From NCBI GenBank assembly GCA_964059195.1, contig CAXKWD010000003.1, forward strand, positions 199,602,174 to 199,666,173: DNA of 64,000 nt, written 5' to 3'. Below, in pieces: positions 45,081-57,546 of the stretch. The first letter of the stretch is position 1. Each line of letters starts with the position of its first letter. The translations under genes and the position numbers were made by a program. This DNA is from Ectobius pallidus (taxonomy: Eukaryota; Arthropoda; Insecta; Blattodea; Ectobiidae). Under the pieces are notes generated by a model. It ran no database searches and was not told where the DNA came from. It saw only the letters and a list, made by a program, of their open reading frames with translations.

Positions 45081-45497
45081 AAGGCTAGCACAGAAGAAAG
45101 TAAGTTATAGAGACAATTAAATTTTATTTATTTCAATTTCATAAAACTAACAAGTACAGTATCTAGAAAAGAAAGCATCAGGGACGATCCTTATGTTCAA
45201 TCCTTTTACTGTGAATAATAACAATAATAATAATATCAGGTAAACTGATGTAACAAAGTGCCAGTATGCTTTTGTTTAATCAGTTATATTTGCAATTATG
45301 ATATGCAGAAAATAAGTTTTTTTGCTGATTTCCGAGGTAAGCTCCAGATTCAATCACTCATTATGTAGAGCTTCAGGGAGAACAAAGGTCTAGTTTTTTA
45401 ATCAGCTAGAATCGTCCAGCATCAGCAGAACTATACAGATTTGTGATATCTTGACAATCGCATACTCACATAAAAATACGGAAAAGATATGTCAAAT

Positions 45498-45580
45498 TGG
45501 CCGGCTACGGGAATTGAACCAGGAACAATCAAAATGTGAGTCCAAGACGTTACCATCTCAATTACCTCGCCCAATTTAAC
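45498..45580 (-). repeat. tRNA-like segment in copy C
   Basis: Minus strand GAGGTAATTGAGATGGTAAC (box A region) and CCTGGTTCAATTCCCG (box B). Same segment as at 1,405-1,490. Confidence 0.45.
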
Positions 45581-45726
45581 GATCTACTTTCATAACCGTA
45601 TGTGAAGGAATAATGTTATTTGTCAAAGCTAACAGTATTCCAACTTCCAAAGCCGTATTATATGAATACTGTAAAACAATATGTTGTCATGATAACTAAT
45701 TTGCATTTGATAAATGCTTTCTAATA

Positions 45727-46716
45727 TCTAATATATAAAATCGAAAGTGTGTATGTATGTTTGTTCCTTATACAAATCTACATTTCTTTACCAATTTACA
45801 CGACATTTTGCACACATACCCAGTTAAGCCCGGGAAGTATAGCTGTCAACATTAAAATTGAAACAAACCAGTCCTTCCCTTGAAAATTATATAATTTCTG
45901 TGAATATTATACTGAAAACAATGAAATGCTGTTCAGTTCACATGACAACAGTGAATTGTTTACTGTGATTACATAGGGCCTTGGCAACTATATAGCCTAA
46001 TGCTGGACTTCAACGAATTATGATTCCATGTAATATATTGGCGAAAATAATTACTGAAAAATGAATTACACGAAAATAAAGCACAGTGTGATGCAGTCAC
46101 ATAACTTTCTCTACCCTCGACATAAGAAATATTTTCTCACTTCACATTTTGATGTAGAATAAGAGGTCGTATTGCAGGAGCAACTTAAGTGTGTGAGTAT
46201 GCTATATCAGAAGTCGGTAAATAGTCAGTTATCCATAGCTGTAGGCTTTGTATTAGTTGAGATTTATCATAGGCCCTAAGCATGGGATGGAACATTTTGA
46301 GTCCTTTACTCGCAGTATATTATGTCCCGGGTTTTAGGGAAGGAAAGTATGAAAGTGATACTGCATTTCTATTTTATTTCAGGCCCGAAACGGTTTAACA
46401 TGAGAATGAGAAATAAAATTTTCCGTCAAGTCAATACAATCTTATGTAATTTATGTTTCTTCTTATTTCAACCCCTCCCAGGCATGATGTGTAGAAGCAA
46501 CGGAATGCAGCATTCGACATCCTCTATGAGCCATAAAAAGCTATATCTAGCGTTTTCTGAGGGAATAATCTGAGTGTCATATGTTGTTCTTCCTCATTTC
46601 GAATTCTACATACATTATTATATCAGGACCTAGAGTTTCAACATCGAAAGTCCTCCATAAGTTAATTTCAAATTACAAAATACAAAGCCCGGGCGACTCC
46701 GGGCCTTTTCAGCTAG
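45727..46716 (+). mobile_element. Non-autonomous Helitron, ~990 bp
   Basis: 5' end TCTAATATATAAAATCGAAA; 3' end has the hairpin CCCGGGCGACTCCGGG followed by CCTTTTCAGCTAG|T. 5'-TC, 3' hairpin and CTAG, with A and T flanks, match the Helitron rule. The copy interrupts element C. No RepHel gene; the 83-codon frame at 46,322 is unsupported. Confidence 0.75.
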
Positions 46717-46932
46717 TATTACCATAAAATAGGCACTAAGTTGGGCTTTACTCCGGTACCGGTCAACCGAATTTGTCCAATATCAATAGGGTTCTTGCCA
46801 TGGACGTTATAGATGCGTATACCAAGTTTCATGAAAATCCAATAAAGCGTATTTGAGTTATCGCGCGTAAAGACACACGGACAGACATTTCCCCTTCCCC
46901 ACACAATCTCATAAAGTACCATACTGGCACTT

Positions 46933-49900
46933 AATAACTTGCGGTTTGCATGCTTTCCTCAATTTCGAAGGCAAAAATGCAGGATGCGTTGAGATGTAGC
47001 CGAACAATAGAAGCAAAATGTTTCATGAATGCGTTTTTACAAGAGCCTACGGTAAATTTGGGTGGCCACGAAATTTGATTTGAACCCAGGACCTCTTCCC
47101 TATTAGCCTATACCTCGTCGCTGTAATTGGTTTTGGTATGTTCATTACGACTGAGCTAAACTGACTGCATTTACAGCAATAAGTAGATTATAGTTTTTAC
47201 TCGTATGTTACTATGGACAACAAAATGTCGTTAATATTTTAATTGATATGTATGTTCTGAAATTCTCGTTTAAGCTGTATATATTTCGTGTTTAAGGACG
47301 TAAGGCACAAATCTTTAATTTTGAGTTTTTAACATTTATGCCTTCTCCTCATATCTTGTAATGAAGCAAATGGTTACGTGCATAATAGACGGTAGGAAAC
47401 CATCCCTAAACAAAGGAAGGATAGGGGAGACCTCAACTAATCGATATTGAACACTTTCATGATTATCGATACTGCCCTGAATTTATTTGAATTACAGAAA
47501 AAGGAGAAGTGCGCATGCGTGGACGGCGAATCGACGGGAGAGGAGTTGAACCTGAAAAACGGTGGAGAGAACGTGTCTGACTACGAGAGAGGAAGGTTGA
47601 AGAGAGAGAAGCGGGGAGACGAGACTGGAATGTGTGACAGCGGTGGAGGCGTCCTGGCATGATGGTTTGTCAGACTTTCATCTAATGAAATTCTGAATGA
47701 GAATTTCACTCACGCGACTATATGGGGATAGTCGTTAGTCGGAAGAGTACATCACGTCGGCCGGTACGAGAGACCGCTACAGCGAACACCAGCTGTGGAA
47801 GGAAGAGTGGGTCACGACTGCTTAGTCTGGAATAAGGGAAGATGTGGACATCAGGAAGTAGATGGAAACAACACAGGATCAGAGGATAAGTTGGTCACCA
47901 CCCGTTGAGTATAATCACATAAACATTTTTTTTTTGTTTTGGGAAGTGGGAAAATTTTGAGGCATTGTTATTTAAAGCCTGTTTCTAAGAGATGTGTGGC
48001 GACTAGACGCCGTAATGAATGATAAAGAGTAGGGTTAGAAGTATAGATGTGATTAGTCTAGGGTGAGGTAATAAAGTACAGAAATCCAACCAGTTTCCAT
48101 TTCTGGTCTAAGTTAATTAAAAAAAGAGCAGTCAAGAGAGTAACCGCTGAATAGTAAAGATAAATCTCTATACTTTGGGTTTCTATGGGTGATTGTCCCA
48201 CGAATGAATACATAGCTCGGGGCAATTGGTAATGCTCATACAAACTTTGTTTTTATAAGACAGGACGCGAGGGGAGTAAGGAAGAAGGGTAATAGGGGCT
48301 TACTTAGTATTGCTTACGAGGGCCTCTCCTACTTGGGTTTCGTTCAGGTGACAGGTGATTATCTATAAGTGGATTTCATGCTGGCCTGTAATGTTGATTG
48401 TTTTTTTAAAGAGATTTATCGAAGAGCGGGAATCGTATGGAATATGGTAGAAGGAGATAAGAATGTGAATATTGAGAGGCAGAAGAGGGCCTATGAGTAG
48501 CAGTAAATTAGGCGCATACCATTGGAAAATTTACATGTTAGGATAGAAGCAGAAGTTCACTCAAGGGTTATAAAGAGAGTTACTGACCTGGGGCGTGAGT
48601 TAGTTTCAGTTAGAATTCTAGGGAATTTAGAAACAGGAAAATTGGGTGCCCATGGTGGAGAGTAGTAACCTGAAAAGTATGGAAACCAGAGTAACATAAA
48701 GTAGGTAAATTAGAGCAATGGTATAAACTGAAAGGGAACTCTACTTAATGAGAAAGGAGTTAAAAGATAACAAATAATAACTGGTTAGATTAGAAAGAGG
48801 AGAATTGGTAATCTTGTATAGTGAATAGATGACAAGTGGTTCAGTAGCACGTACTAGAGATTACCCCAGGAGAAAAAAAAAGGTGAGGTGAGGGAGCGCC
48901 GGAAGTGTCCCAAATAAAGTAAATATAAATCTAGTAGTAGGCAAAGCCTATACTAGTGGAGTGTAAAAATTTTATAAGAATCTGTGAAAGTCATCGGTGT
49001 TGGAGGCTTACAACGGCCCCACGAGCCTCTAGGAGAAGAGTGTCAGGGACCTCTAACATCGATTGTCAAAATTGTGTTTTTGTTTGCGGCCCGTTAATAT
49101 TTTCCCGGTTACAGGAGAGGAGTCAGATTGTTTGTAATTCAAGATCTAGACGCCGCCCCTGTATCGGTGGTCTATCGCCACAGTCACTCTGTGGATATAG
49201 GCCTAAACATCCGTTTCTTTCTTCATAACACTGTCTTTCCTATCTATCTTTGAGTACAATTCTTCATGGACTAAAATGACTAGTGGACTGGTATAGGAGA
49301 AATAGGGGGAATCATTGAGTATAATATGTAGAGTTAATGACTGAATTATGAATTGAAAACCTTTATTTATTTGGAAGAAAGTACAATATATACATTGAAA
49401 TATTTTGAAATTGCAAATGTAAAAGACTACGCAAGTTAGTAATAAATTATAAGGATAATGCGAGACGTTCCAGTAGTCACCTGGAAATAAATAAAGAAAG
49501 GAGTTTAAAGTAATTAATTAAGAATTTGTCCTGTAGAACAAGGAACACATTTATACAATTAAACTGGGTATACTAACCTTGCATATGGGAATTGAATATT
49601 ATTCTTCCAATAAAAGTGTTGAATGGTTAATGTTGTTCAGATCGTGTGACCTGAAGATTTTAAAGATGAGTAGTTGTTAAAAAGGGGAAAACCCAAGAGA
49701 AAATGTAATTTATTGTAAATAAGATTGTTGTTGTTGAAAAAAAAAAAAAGAAAAAAAAATTAAATAAACTATGGTTATTGTTATGCAAAGTAAATTATCG
49801 TGAAGTTCAGATTGTTTACCCCTATCCTTGTAATGGTTTGAGAGCCGCAGATTTTTGGGCTAAGTTACATATTTTGGTAATGGTCATTGCAAAAAAAAAA

Positions 49901-50720
49901 AAAAAAAAAAAAGAAATAGAGAGGAGTAGTATAATAATAGAAGGATAAAGCCGAACCTATTCCCATCTCCACTGTTAAAATAAAAAGCTAGCCGAGAGGC
50001 CTGTAGGTACATAGCCTGTGTACCTATAAATTTAATTTTTGACTGGGCAGATACAAGATAAAAAGAAGAGAGGAGAGTATTGATGATGGCGCCTTTATAT
50101 AAATTTTCATCAATAATATCAAACTTGGTAGACTGTTAAAAAGAAAGAGAGTAAACTGGGTGTAGGAAATTTGCAATCACCCGGTAGGGAAGGTGACTGT
50201 GCTGAACGTTGGAATGTGGACCACGCGTGCCGTGTTATGATGGCATAACAGGCGTATAGGTAACATTGTTTTGTAGGAGTTCACTGAACTTCTGTACTAC
50301 GATTGTAAATAATCAAAGAGACTACCAAGATAAGGGAACTTTATAGCATACAGTAAGAAAGTCCGTCACAATCTAATAAATACTCAATGAACTATTTGTA
50401 CTTGTGCCTTAAACCTCTGCTCAGTTATAAGAAAAGACATGTGAAACTGCACATTCATTCTACTTCATGACAGTTCCATAAAGGCGTAAGGCACACTTCC
50501 TATCTGTTATTGAGGTGTGTTTATCAATTATTTTTATTTTCTGCAGTGCTACCATCCAAGCAAATGTTTATAAAAAATGAACTTGCATTTCTGAAGTATA
50601 ACTTCATTCAAAATCAGTGGCGTAATTACAGGGTGGCAAGGAGTGGCAGTTGCCACCCCATAATTTCCAAACCTCTCTTTTTGCCACCTCAAAAATCGGC
50701 AGTAAAAATATCAGTTACTA
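46933..50720. other. 3.8 kb without recognised gene
   Basis: Contains a degenerate tRNA-like segment on the minus strand (about 47,070-47,165, box B GGGTTCAAATC), purine-rich sequence from 47,500 to 49,000 with no long frame, and poly-A-rich tracts at 49,738-49,762 and 49,889-49,911. It could be the remains of a retroelement UTR or LTR region, but I see no protein motif. Short frames at 47,447, 48,956 and 50,510 lack support. Confidence 0.4.
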
Positions 50721-51369
50721 GCATGTGCCCGCGGCTTCGCCCGCGATAATTATTTCAAAAATTAAAAATTAAGAGCATAATAGTTAAATCATTATATTTA
50801 TTAACACCTAAATCACGTGGACTACATACCACGATTAGATAGCGTCGCCTGGTAAAAGCGACCTCAGATTCGAGTTCCTTAGCCCATAATACCCCTGTAC
50901 AGTGAGTTTCGTCCAAATCGAACAATGTTTGACCATATTTAGGCCTACATTGATTATCCCTCTTCCGTGTAGGTTGAAAATTTCATATGTCTTCGGACCT
51001 TGATATTCTAAACAAATGAATCGTCCAGGATGGACTTACAAAATCAAGCGATCGCCCGCGATAATTATTTCAAGAATTAAAAATTAAGAGCATAATAGTT
51101 AAATCAATATATTTATTAACACCTAAATCACGTGAATTACATACCACGATTAGATAGCGTCGCCCGGTAAAAGCGATCTCAGATTCGAGTTCCTTGGCCC
51201 AGAAAATCCCTGTATAGTGAGTTTCGTCCAAATCGAACGATGTTTAACCATATTTAGGTCTATGTTGATTATCCCTCTTCCGTGTAGGTTGAAAATTTCA
51301 TATGTCTACGGGCCTTGACATTCTAAACAATTGAATCGACCAGCGTGGGCTTACAACATTCAAGCGATC

Positions 51370-51660
51370 GCGATGCTTTTATTTCCACGGTATGACAAAA
51401 ATAGCCAAAGCGAACTGCAATTGATTTGACATTGAAATGTATTACTGAAATCTGATGCTTCGACAGCGCTAAAATCACGTTTTCTGCCAGTTTTTCACTC
51501 ACAACTCGCGAACGAAAGCTAAAATTAAAAATCCGGCTTCAATGCGCATTCACCCACCTTTCAGCCCATCTATGTTTAAAATTTCAGATCTCTGCGTTCA
51601 GTAGATTTCGCTGGGCATCGTGGACAGACAGACAAACACGTCTTTTTATTATTTAAAGAT
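51370..51660. repeat. Dispersed repeat, copy 2
   Basis: Matches 32,565-32,930: GGTATGACAAAAATAGCCAA, ACGTTTTCTGCCAGTTTTTC, and a TTTTTATTATTTAAAGATAG end. Confidence 0.6.
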
Positions 51661-51897
51661 AGCATGTGCCCACGGCTTCGCCCGCGATAATTATTTCAAA
51701 AATTAAAAATTAAGAGCATAATAGTTAAATCATTATATTAACACCTAAATCATGTGGACTACATATCACGATTAGATAGCGTCACCTGGTAAAAGCGACC
51801 TCAGATTCGAGTTCCTTGGCCCAGAAAACCCCTGTATAGTGAGTTTCGTCCAAATCGAACAACGTTTGGCCATATTTAGGCTAATATTGATTATCCC

Positions 51898-52003
<106 letters not shown>

Positions 52004-52233
52004 CTCTTCGGTGTAGGATGAAAATTTCATATTATGTTTGCGAAACCTTGACATTAAAAACAAATGAATCGACCAGCGTGAGCTACAACATTCAAGAGAT
52101 CGCGATGCTTTTATGTCGAAGGTATGACAAAAATAGCCAAGTACACAGGTCTCGGAAGAAGGAACATCTCTTGTTGCGGTGCCTAACAGACAGTGCTTCA
52201 GGTGAGTGCAGCTGTGCGCAAGACTTTTGCAAC

Positions 52234-53664
52234 ATGCCTCCGATTCATAGTAAACTGGGAGGGAGTAAAGTTATTCATTCGCAGACAAGAGAAGTAGTAT
52301 ATAATGTATATAAATATTTTCGGGATGTGAGGGGTCAGCGTGCATCTGTATATAAAAGGGTTTCAACAGCTACAGGTGTATCCATTAGTACTGTGAAGCG
52401 AATCGTGAAAGAGGCCAAAAGTATTGAAGAAGGAGCTTCTAATTCTTTTTCTATCCCTGATAAAGAAAGAATACGTACCTCGAAGAAATCATCTCCTGAC
52501 AATTTTAACGAAGAAGTAGTCCGACGAACAATTAATAATTTCTATATTGAAGAAAAGCAGAGACCGACTTTAAAAAAAATACACTCAAGACTAAAAGAAA
52601 AAATTGACTTTCAGGGTAGCATCTCTACACTCAGGAAAATTATTTTACATATTGGTTTTCGGTGGAGGAAAACAAGAAATAATAGAAAAATTCTTGTGGA
52701 ACAACAGAGAATAAAGTCCCTCAGATGTGCCTATTTAAGGTCTATTCATCAGTATAGGACTGAAGGGCGTTCAATAGTGTACATGGATGAAACCTACCTT
52801 CACACAACACATACTACACCATGTGCCTGGAGTGACGAATCGCTGAGTGGACTCTTCTCGCCAGTTTCGAAAGGACAACGGCTTATTATAATTCACGCTG
52901 GAGGAGAGCATGGCTTTGTGCCCAATGCTTATTTGAGATTCATTTCACACAGAAAAACAGGGGACTATCATGGGGACATGGATTTCAATAACTACGAGCA
53001 GTGGCTAAAGGAAAGACTAATTCCAAATCTTTCTCCTCACTCAGTCTTGGTTATTGATAATGCCCCTTACCATAACGTGCAGCTGAATAAGCCTCCCACA
53101 TCGAATTCTCGAAAAGACGTGATGATATCTTGGTTGCAGTCCCACCTTGAAAACGATAATTTTGAGAAACAAAACTTTCATAGTAAGACAAAAGCTGAAA
53201 TTTATGAACTAATACTGACACTTAAGCCACAACACCGAAGCTACAAAATCGATCATCTTCTCCAGCAACATGGCCACGATGTTTTAAGGCTCCCCCCTTA
53301 TCACCCTGAGCTCAATCCGATAGAACTCATATGGGCTACAGTAAAAAATTGGGTAGCCGAAAACAATGTGACATTTAAAATGGAAGATGTCATGAAGATT
53401 ACGGATGAGAAGTTTTCCTCAATATCTGCAGAGGAGTGGAAACGGAGATGCCAGCACGTGAAGAATATTGAACAGGAATATCTGGAAAGGGAGGGACTCC
53501 TGGATGCGGCTCAAGAATTGGTCATTCATTTGGGTGGTGATAGTGATGCTTCTAGTGAGAGTGATTCGGATGCTAATAATGTTGGTGGTGATGGTGATGA
53601 TGATGCTGATAGTAATGGTAAAGGGGAAAGACTCTCAGTCTCTGGTGTCACTCCTATGGAATAA
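52234..53664 (+). CDS. DDE transposase, Tc1/mariner-related with long D-E spacing
   Basis: 476 residues from the ATG at 52,234, which I prefer because the upstream 72 codons of the open frame run through the flanking dispersed repeat. An N-terminal helix-turn-helix region (VYKRVSTATGVSISTVKRIV, about 40-59) precedes a DDE_3-type catalytic core: Asp185 in YMDETYLH, Asp275 in VIDNAPYHN, and Glu364 in HPELNPIELIW. By my count 88 residues separate Asp275 and Glu364, versus 34 in Tc1. The C-terminal ~35 residues are an acidic Asp/Ser/Gly tail. The frame is intact. Terminal inverted repeats were not found, so element limits are unknown. Confidence 0.85.
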   Translation: MPPIHSKLGGSKVIHSQTREVVYNVYKYFRDVRGQRASVYKRVSTATGVSISTVKRIVKEAKSIEEGASNSFSIPDKERIRTSKKSSPDNFNEEVVRRTINNFYIEEKQRPTLKKIHSRLKEKIDFQGSISTLRKIILHIGFRWRKTRNNRKILVEQQRIKSLRCAYLRSIHQYRTEGRSIVYMDETYLHTTHTTPCAWSDESLSGLFSPVSKGQRLIIIHAGGEHGFVPNAYLRFISHRKTGDYHGDMDFNNYEQWLKERLIPNLSPHSVLVIDNAPYHNVQLNKPPTSNSRKDVMISWLQSHLENDNFEKQNFHSKTKAEIYELILTLKPQHRSYKIDHLLQQHGHDVLRLPPYHPELNPIELIWATVKNWVAENNVTFKMEDVMKITDEKFSSISAEEWKRRCQHVKNIEQEYLEREGLLDAAQELVIHLGGDSDASSESDSDANNVGGDGDDDADSNGKGERLSVSGVTPME

Positions 53665-54003
53665 TATCCAGTCCTGTAATTGAGCACAGCGGTAACACCA
53701 CACTTGGTATGTAGAGTAAATATATGAAAGTTCCATACTGTATGTTAGAGTTAAAACATTTAATGTTAGTGTTATAACATTTAATGAATGAGGTAAAAAT
53801 ATCTGCCAGAGCTGTACTTGGATAGGGATTTGTTTGTAAACACAAACGCTGACTAAAGATATATAAGCTACTACTGTCATGATCGGCGGGATGGGAAGGT
53901 CTCTGAATTAACCCACACCGCTGGATTCTCTTCTCCTCACTCGCGTTTCGTCGGGGTCAGACAGAAATAATACTACTGTACAGTGAAGAGTCCGTGAAGA
54001 GTA

Positions 54004-54654
54004 AAGCCGATGTCCCACGATCCAATTTGTTGGTTGAAAATTTTGTATCAAGTAGCATTTCTATACAATTATTTCTGACTGTGCACACGAGAGTGCGTTT
54101 TGGTCCAATATCCAGCGCCAGCTGTTCTCCCGAAACGAAAATCGATGTCTACTACAATCGACATGGCGGTCGATATGTACGCACGACCATCTGTGTAGAT
54201 GGTCTTGACACAAGTAACATTTTTTACGGAATTTTTATTATAATTTCCAGAGCACCTCAGCTTTTATGCCGGTTGTAATAATAATTGTTGTTAATATTGT
54301 TAAATTCAAAGTCTTAGCATCCGTTAATCTTCTTGACTTTAATGTTATAATATTTTATCTTTTTGGTTATGTTCGCTGGTCGAGCGAACGCTGGCAACGG
54401 AGAGAATCAGCTGTACGGAGGAAGAAGCCATGTTTCTACGTCATGCACGTCACGCGGGGATAGAATGACGCTCATTGGTTGATTTTATACTTTTGGATGG
54501 AAAAATAGAAACGTTTCTATTCCGTTGCATGCAAAATAATTGTATGGAAAATATAGGATGAAATTGTGTGCAATGACAGTCGGCCATGTCACACGATCCA
54601 ATCTGACGGTTTGCAGACATTTGGACCAAAAATTGGATCGTGGGACATCGGCTT
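54004..54654. mobile_element. MITE 1, 651 bp
   Basis: Termini AAGCCGATGTCCCACGATCC in both orientations, about 25 matching bases. A related GTCACACGATCCAATCTGA lies inside near 54,588. Non-coding. Target duplication not resolved. Confidence 0.7.
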
Positions 54655-54976
54655 CAGAGTCAGCGAAAGGCAGTCCTTGAGTAGCGGCGAGCGTCAGCGT
54701 CAGCGACAGAGGGTGATCTGGATGGAGAGGACTGATCAGCGCGGCCTCAAGTGAGTGTGACTTGGGGAGCTGAAGAGCCGGTGTCCGTGGAGACTAGTCA
54801 ACGGAGGGACCCGCGAGCGGAAGTCCTAGTCAACGGGGAACTAGTGACCGGAGAGAAGGGTGAACGGAGGAACTAGTTAACGGAAGAGCTGGTGAGCTGA
54901 TCTGGGCTGAGGCAGTGCCGTCCCGGGGAACTCTGCGCGACGGGTGGATCACACAGCGGCAGCGAGGACTGTGGAG

Positions 54977-56619
54977 TAGGGATGTAGCTCGCCAAACTTC
55001 TCCGACAGATAGCGTGGGTGTACTAGCCGGTATGCGCTAGCCGTTCGTCACTTGTTTTTCCAGTTTTCTTCTGCTGGCTTCATGCTTTTAAATGGCGTTC
55101 CAACTTCTCAGTCCGAAAAATATGTTCGTAATTTTATATTTTTATAGAGGACACGAGGCTACTATACGTACTTCCTTGTCTACTGGGCCCTTCTAGAATG
55201 TTGAAGTGTCAAAAATACGAAAGAAAAATCACAGCAGATAGGCTCTCAATAACACTAAAACGGAAGGATTAACGAACAAATATTGTGAGATATTTCCGAT
55301 ACAGACGACATTATTTTGTACTCGACTTGCAGTAATATGTTATCAATGTATGAATATTTATATGCAGTGCGGGGATTAGATATTCTTTAATCTTTAAATT
55401 AATATTAAATTTGCCGTGAGCATCGAGAAGATGATATGGGCCATTTAAAAATAGAGTAAATTACAATAAATAAATTAAAATTACCTAATAACGCAATGTT
55501 AATTACGGTACATTGTGTTAGTTTTTTGTTAAACTGTATCTTTAGTGCACCTTTATATTTAAAGACCACTTCCCTGTTTAATTTATTTAGTTATTTTAGG
55601 CCTATTTATTTTACTTTGCTGTATAAATATGTGTATATTAGGCTACTGTAGCCTTCTATTGCATCTGATATCAAAATATAAATTCTGTGATGTCTAAATA
55701 GCCAAGTTAGATTGACGGCCTCGAATAAAAATTGTGACAATAGCGTTGCCAATTTAATAGGCTACATAACTTAACGTATGGTAATTATTAAATTCTGTCT
55801 TTATAATCTGCTATGTCATGCAATGAAATATTCTTAACAATATTCTGTTTCATAACTAGAAATGAAAATCATGTAACGATGGTCTAGCATAACTTACCGA
55901 TAATAAAAGGAATAAGAAAGAATGAGGAATGAGAGAAAAAAAGGCCTAATCGATTCCCAAGTTCCCATCTTTTTTAACTACGAGGGACACGAAAGGTAAG
56001 TTTTCGTGATGTAAACATATTTTAATATTTGGATTTTGAATACGTTTTTAGTATGACGGTATAGGCTAAATATGCATTTGATATAGAAAATAAATAATAT
56101 TAAAAATGACTGCGAATACACACAACATAAATAAGTGTTTATCACGTATATCAATTAGTATTTTACTGTCTGAACCCTAGAGGTATATTCTTTTAGTTAC
56201 TTTGAATCATACCCAATCGCCAAATTAGCAGTACTGTATATAAATATTCATATCTGCATAACATTTTGTACGTCGGGAACATAGTAATGTAGTTAATAGC
56301 GGGCATTTCTCACAGTATTTGTCAGTTTATTCTTCTTTCTTTTCGACTTATATAGCGTCTATTTTTTGCAATTTTTCATTAAGTTTTTTCACGTAAATAT
56401 ATTCTGGAAGTGTCCAGTATACAAAGAAATGCGTCTAGTAGGGTTTTACCCGCTACAAAAAAAGAAAAGTTCGAACGTATTTTTCAGTCTGCTAAGATGA
56501 AACGCCATTTAAAAGCATGGAACCAGCAGACAACAACTCGAAAAACAAGTGACGAACGGCTAGCGCATACCGGCTAGAGCAGTGGAGACATCTGTTGGTT
56601 CTAGTTCGCTACATCCCTG
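54977..56619. mobile_element. MITE 2, ~1.64 kb with ~170-bp imperfect TIRs
   Basis: TAGGGATGTAGC at 54,977 and, in complement, CAGGGATGTAGC from 56,619. Inner TIR very well conserved (CTAGCCGGTATGCGCTAGCC and ATGCTTTTAAATGGCGTT). CAGGGATG-type ends suggest hAT but no 8-bp duplication is seen. Non-coding, AT-rich interior. Confidence 0.65.
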
Positions 56620-56856
56620 TTGACCGACGCGACGTGGAATCATCTCGACTGGGAGTCCGCACAGTGTGTGCGAACGGAACAGTGCTGTAAATATGACTGA
56701 GCACAGTGAGAGTAAGCACTGAACAGGACAGTGAACTGGCGAACAGTCTGGAGTTTTCTGGCTGTATTGACAATTGTTGTAGGAAATAAAGAATCCTCCA
56801 GTCTTCAATTAAAAACTCGGTGTTCTGATTTTGAACCCCGACGAGCCCTTGTTACA

Positions 56857-57231
56857 ATATTATTATAATGATTATTATTATGATCATTATTACATTATTA
56901 TTATTGTTATTACTGTTACTCTTATTAGTCTATTCTTATTGTTTTTCATTTTTATTGTCACTCTTATCATCGTTATTATGATTATGATTATTGTCATTAT
57001 AATTATTAACATTATTGTTATTATTGTGATTATAATTGTGATTATTACTGTTGTTATTGCTATTATTGTTGTTATTGTTATTATTTACATTTCATTGACT
57101 ATCATTATTGTTATTATTATTATTATTAAAGTTGTAATTTAATTATTGTTATTATTATTATTATTATTTTTGTTGCTATTGCTATTATTATGGTTATTGT
57201 TAGGATTATGAATATTATTATTGAGTTAAGA

Positions 57232-57300
<69 letters not shown>

Positions 57301-57395
57301 TATTATTGTTCAATTCTTATTAATTTTTTAATTATTATTACCATTACTATCATTATTATTATTTATTAATATTAATATTAATAACGCACAAGAAA
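56857..57395. repeat. Degenerate (ATT)n repeat upstream of zinc-finger gene 2
   Basis: Counterpart of 2,202-2,620, with an additional pure (TTA)n expansion at 57,235-57,300. Confidence 0.85.
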
Positions 57396-57546
57396 CTACG
57401 ATCTGACCATTTCCTAACTTGTAAGCTATAATTTCTCCCTCTCCAGAAACGGTTGTATTTGAAGAATCACTGCCTCTCAGATAACACCTATCAGTAATTT
57501 AATTTCCATTCCGTAAATCCGTACGAAAAGAGATACCGTTCACAGA

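Larger units (their letters stand above)
45238..46932 (+). mobile_element. Dispersed non-autonomous element, copy C (with nested Helitron)
   Basis: Starts TAAACTGATGTAACAAAGTG followed by CCAGTATG and ends AAAGTACCATACTGGCACTT, so inverted AAGTGCCAGTATGG termini are clear in this copy. Contains a tRNA-like segment (45,498-45,580) and a Helitron (45,727-46,716). Copy B provides an approximate empty site for both. Confidence 0.65.
53875..56856 (+). mobile_element. Probable solo LTR interrupted by two MITEs
   Basis: Starts TGTCATGATCGGCGGGATGG and ends GACGAGCCCTTGTTACA, TGT...ACA termini. AATAAA lies at 56,784, about 70 bp before the end, as in an LTR R/U5. Removing the two nested MITEs leaves about 690 bp, a normal LTR length. 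No target duplication is visible, because the right side abuts the (ATT)n of the zinc-finger locus. Confidence 0.4.

Noticed and set aside
47447..47662. 71-codon charged ORF
   Set aside because: No domain, overlapping frame on the other strand is equally open, purine-rich context; insufficient support.
54977..56619. hAT assignment with 8-bp target duplication for MITE 2
   Set aside because: The flanks CTGTGGAG and TTGACCGA do not match, so superfamily is left open.
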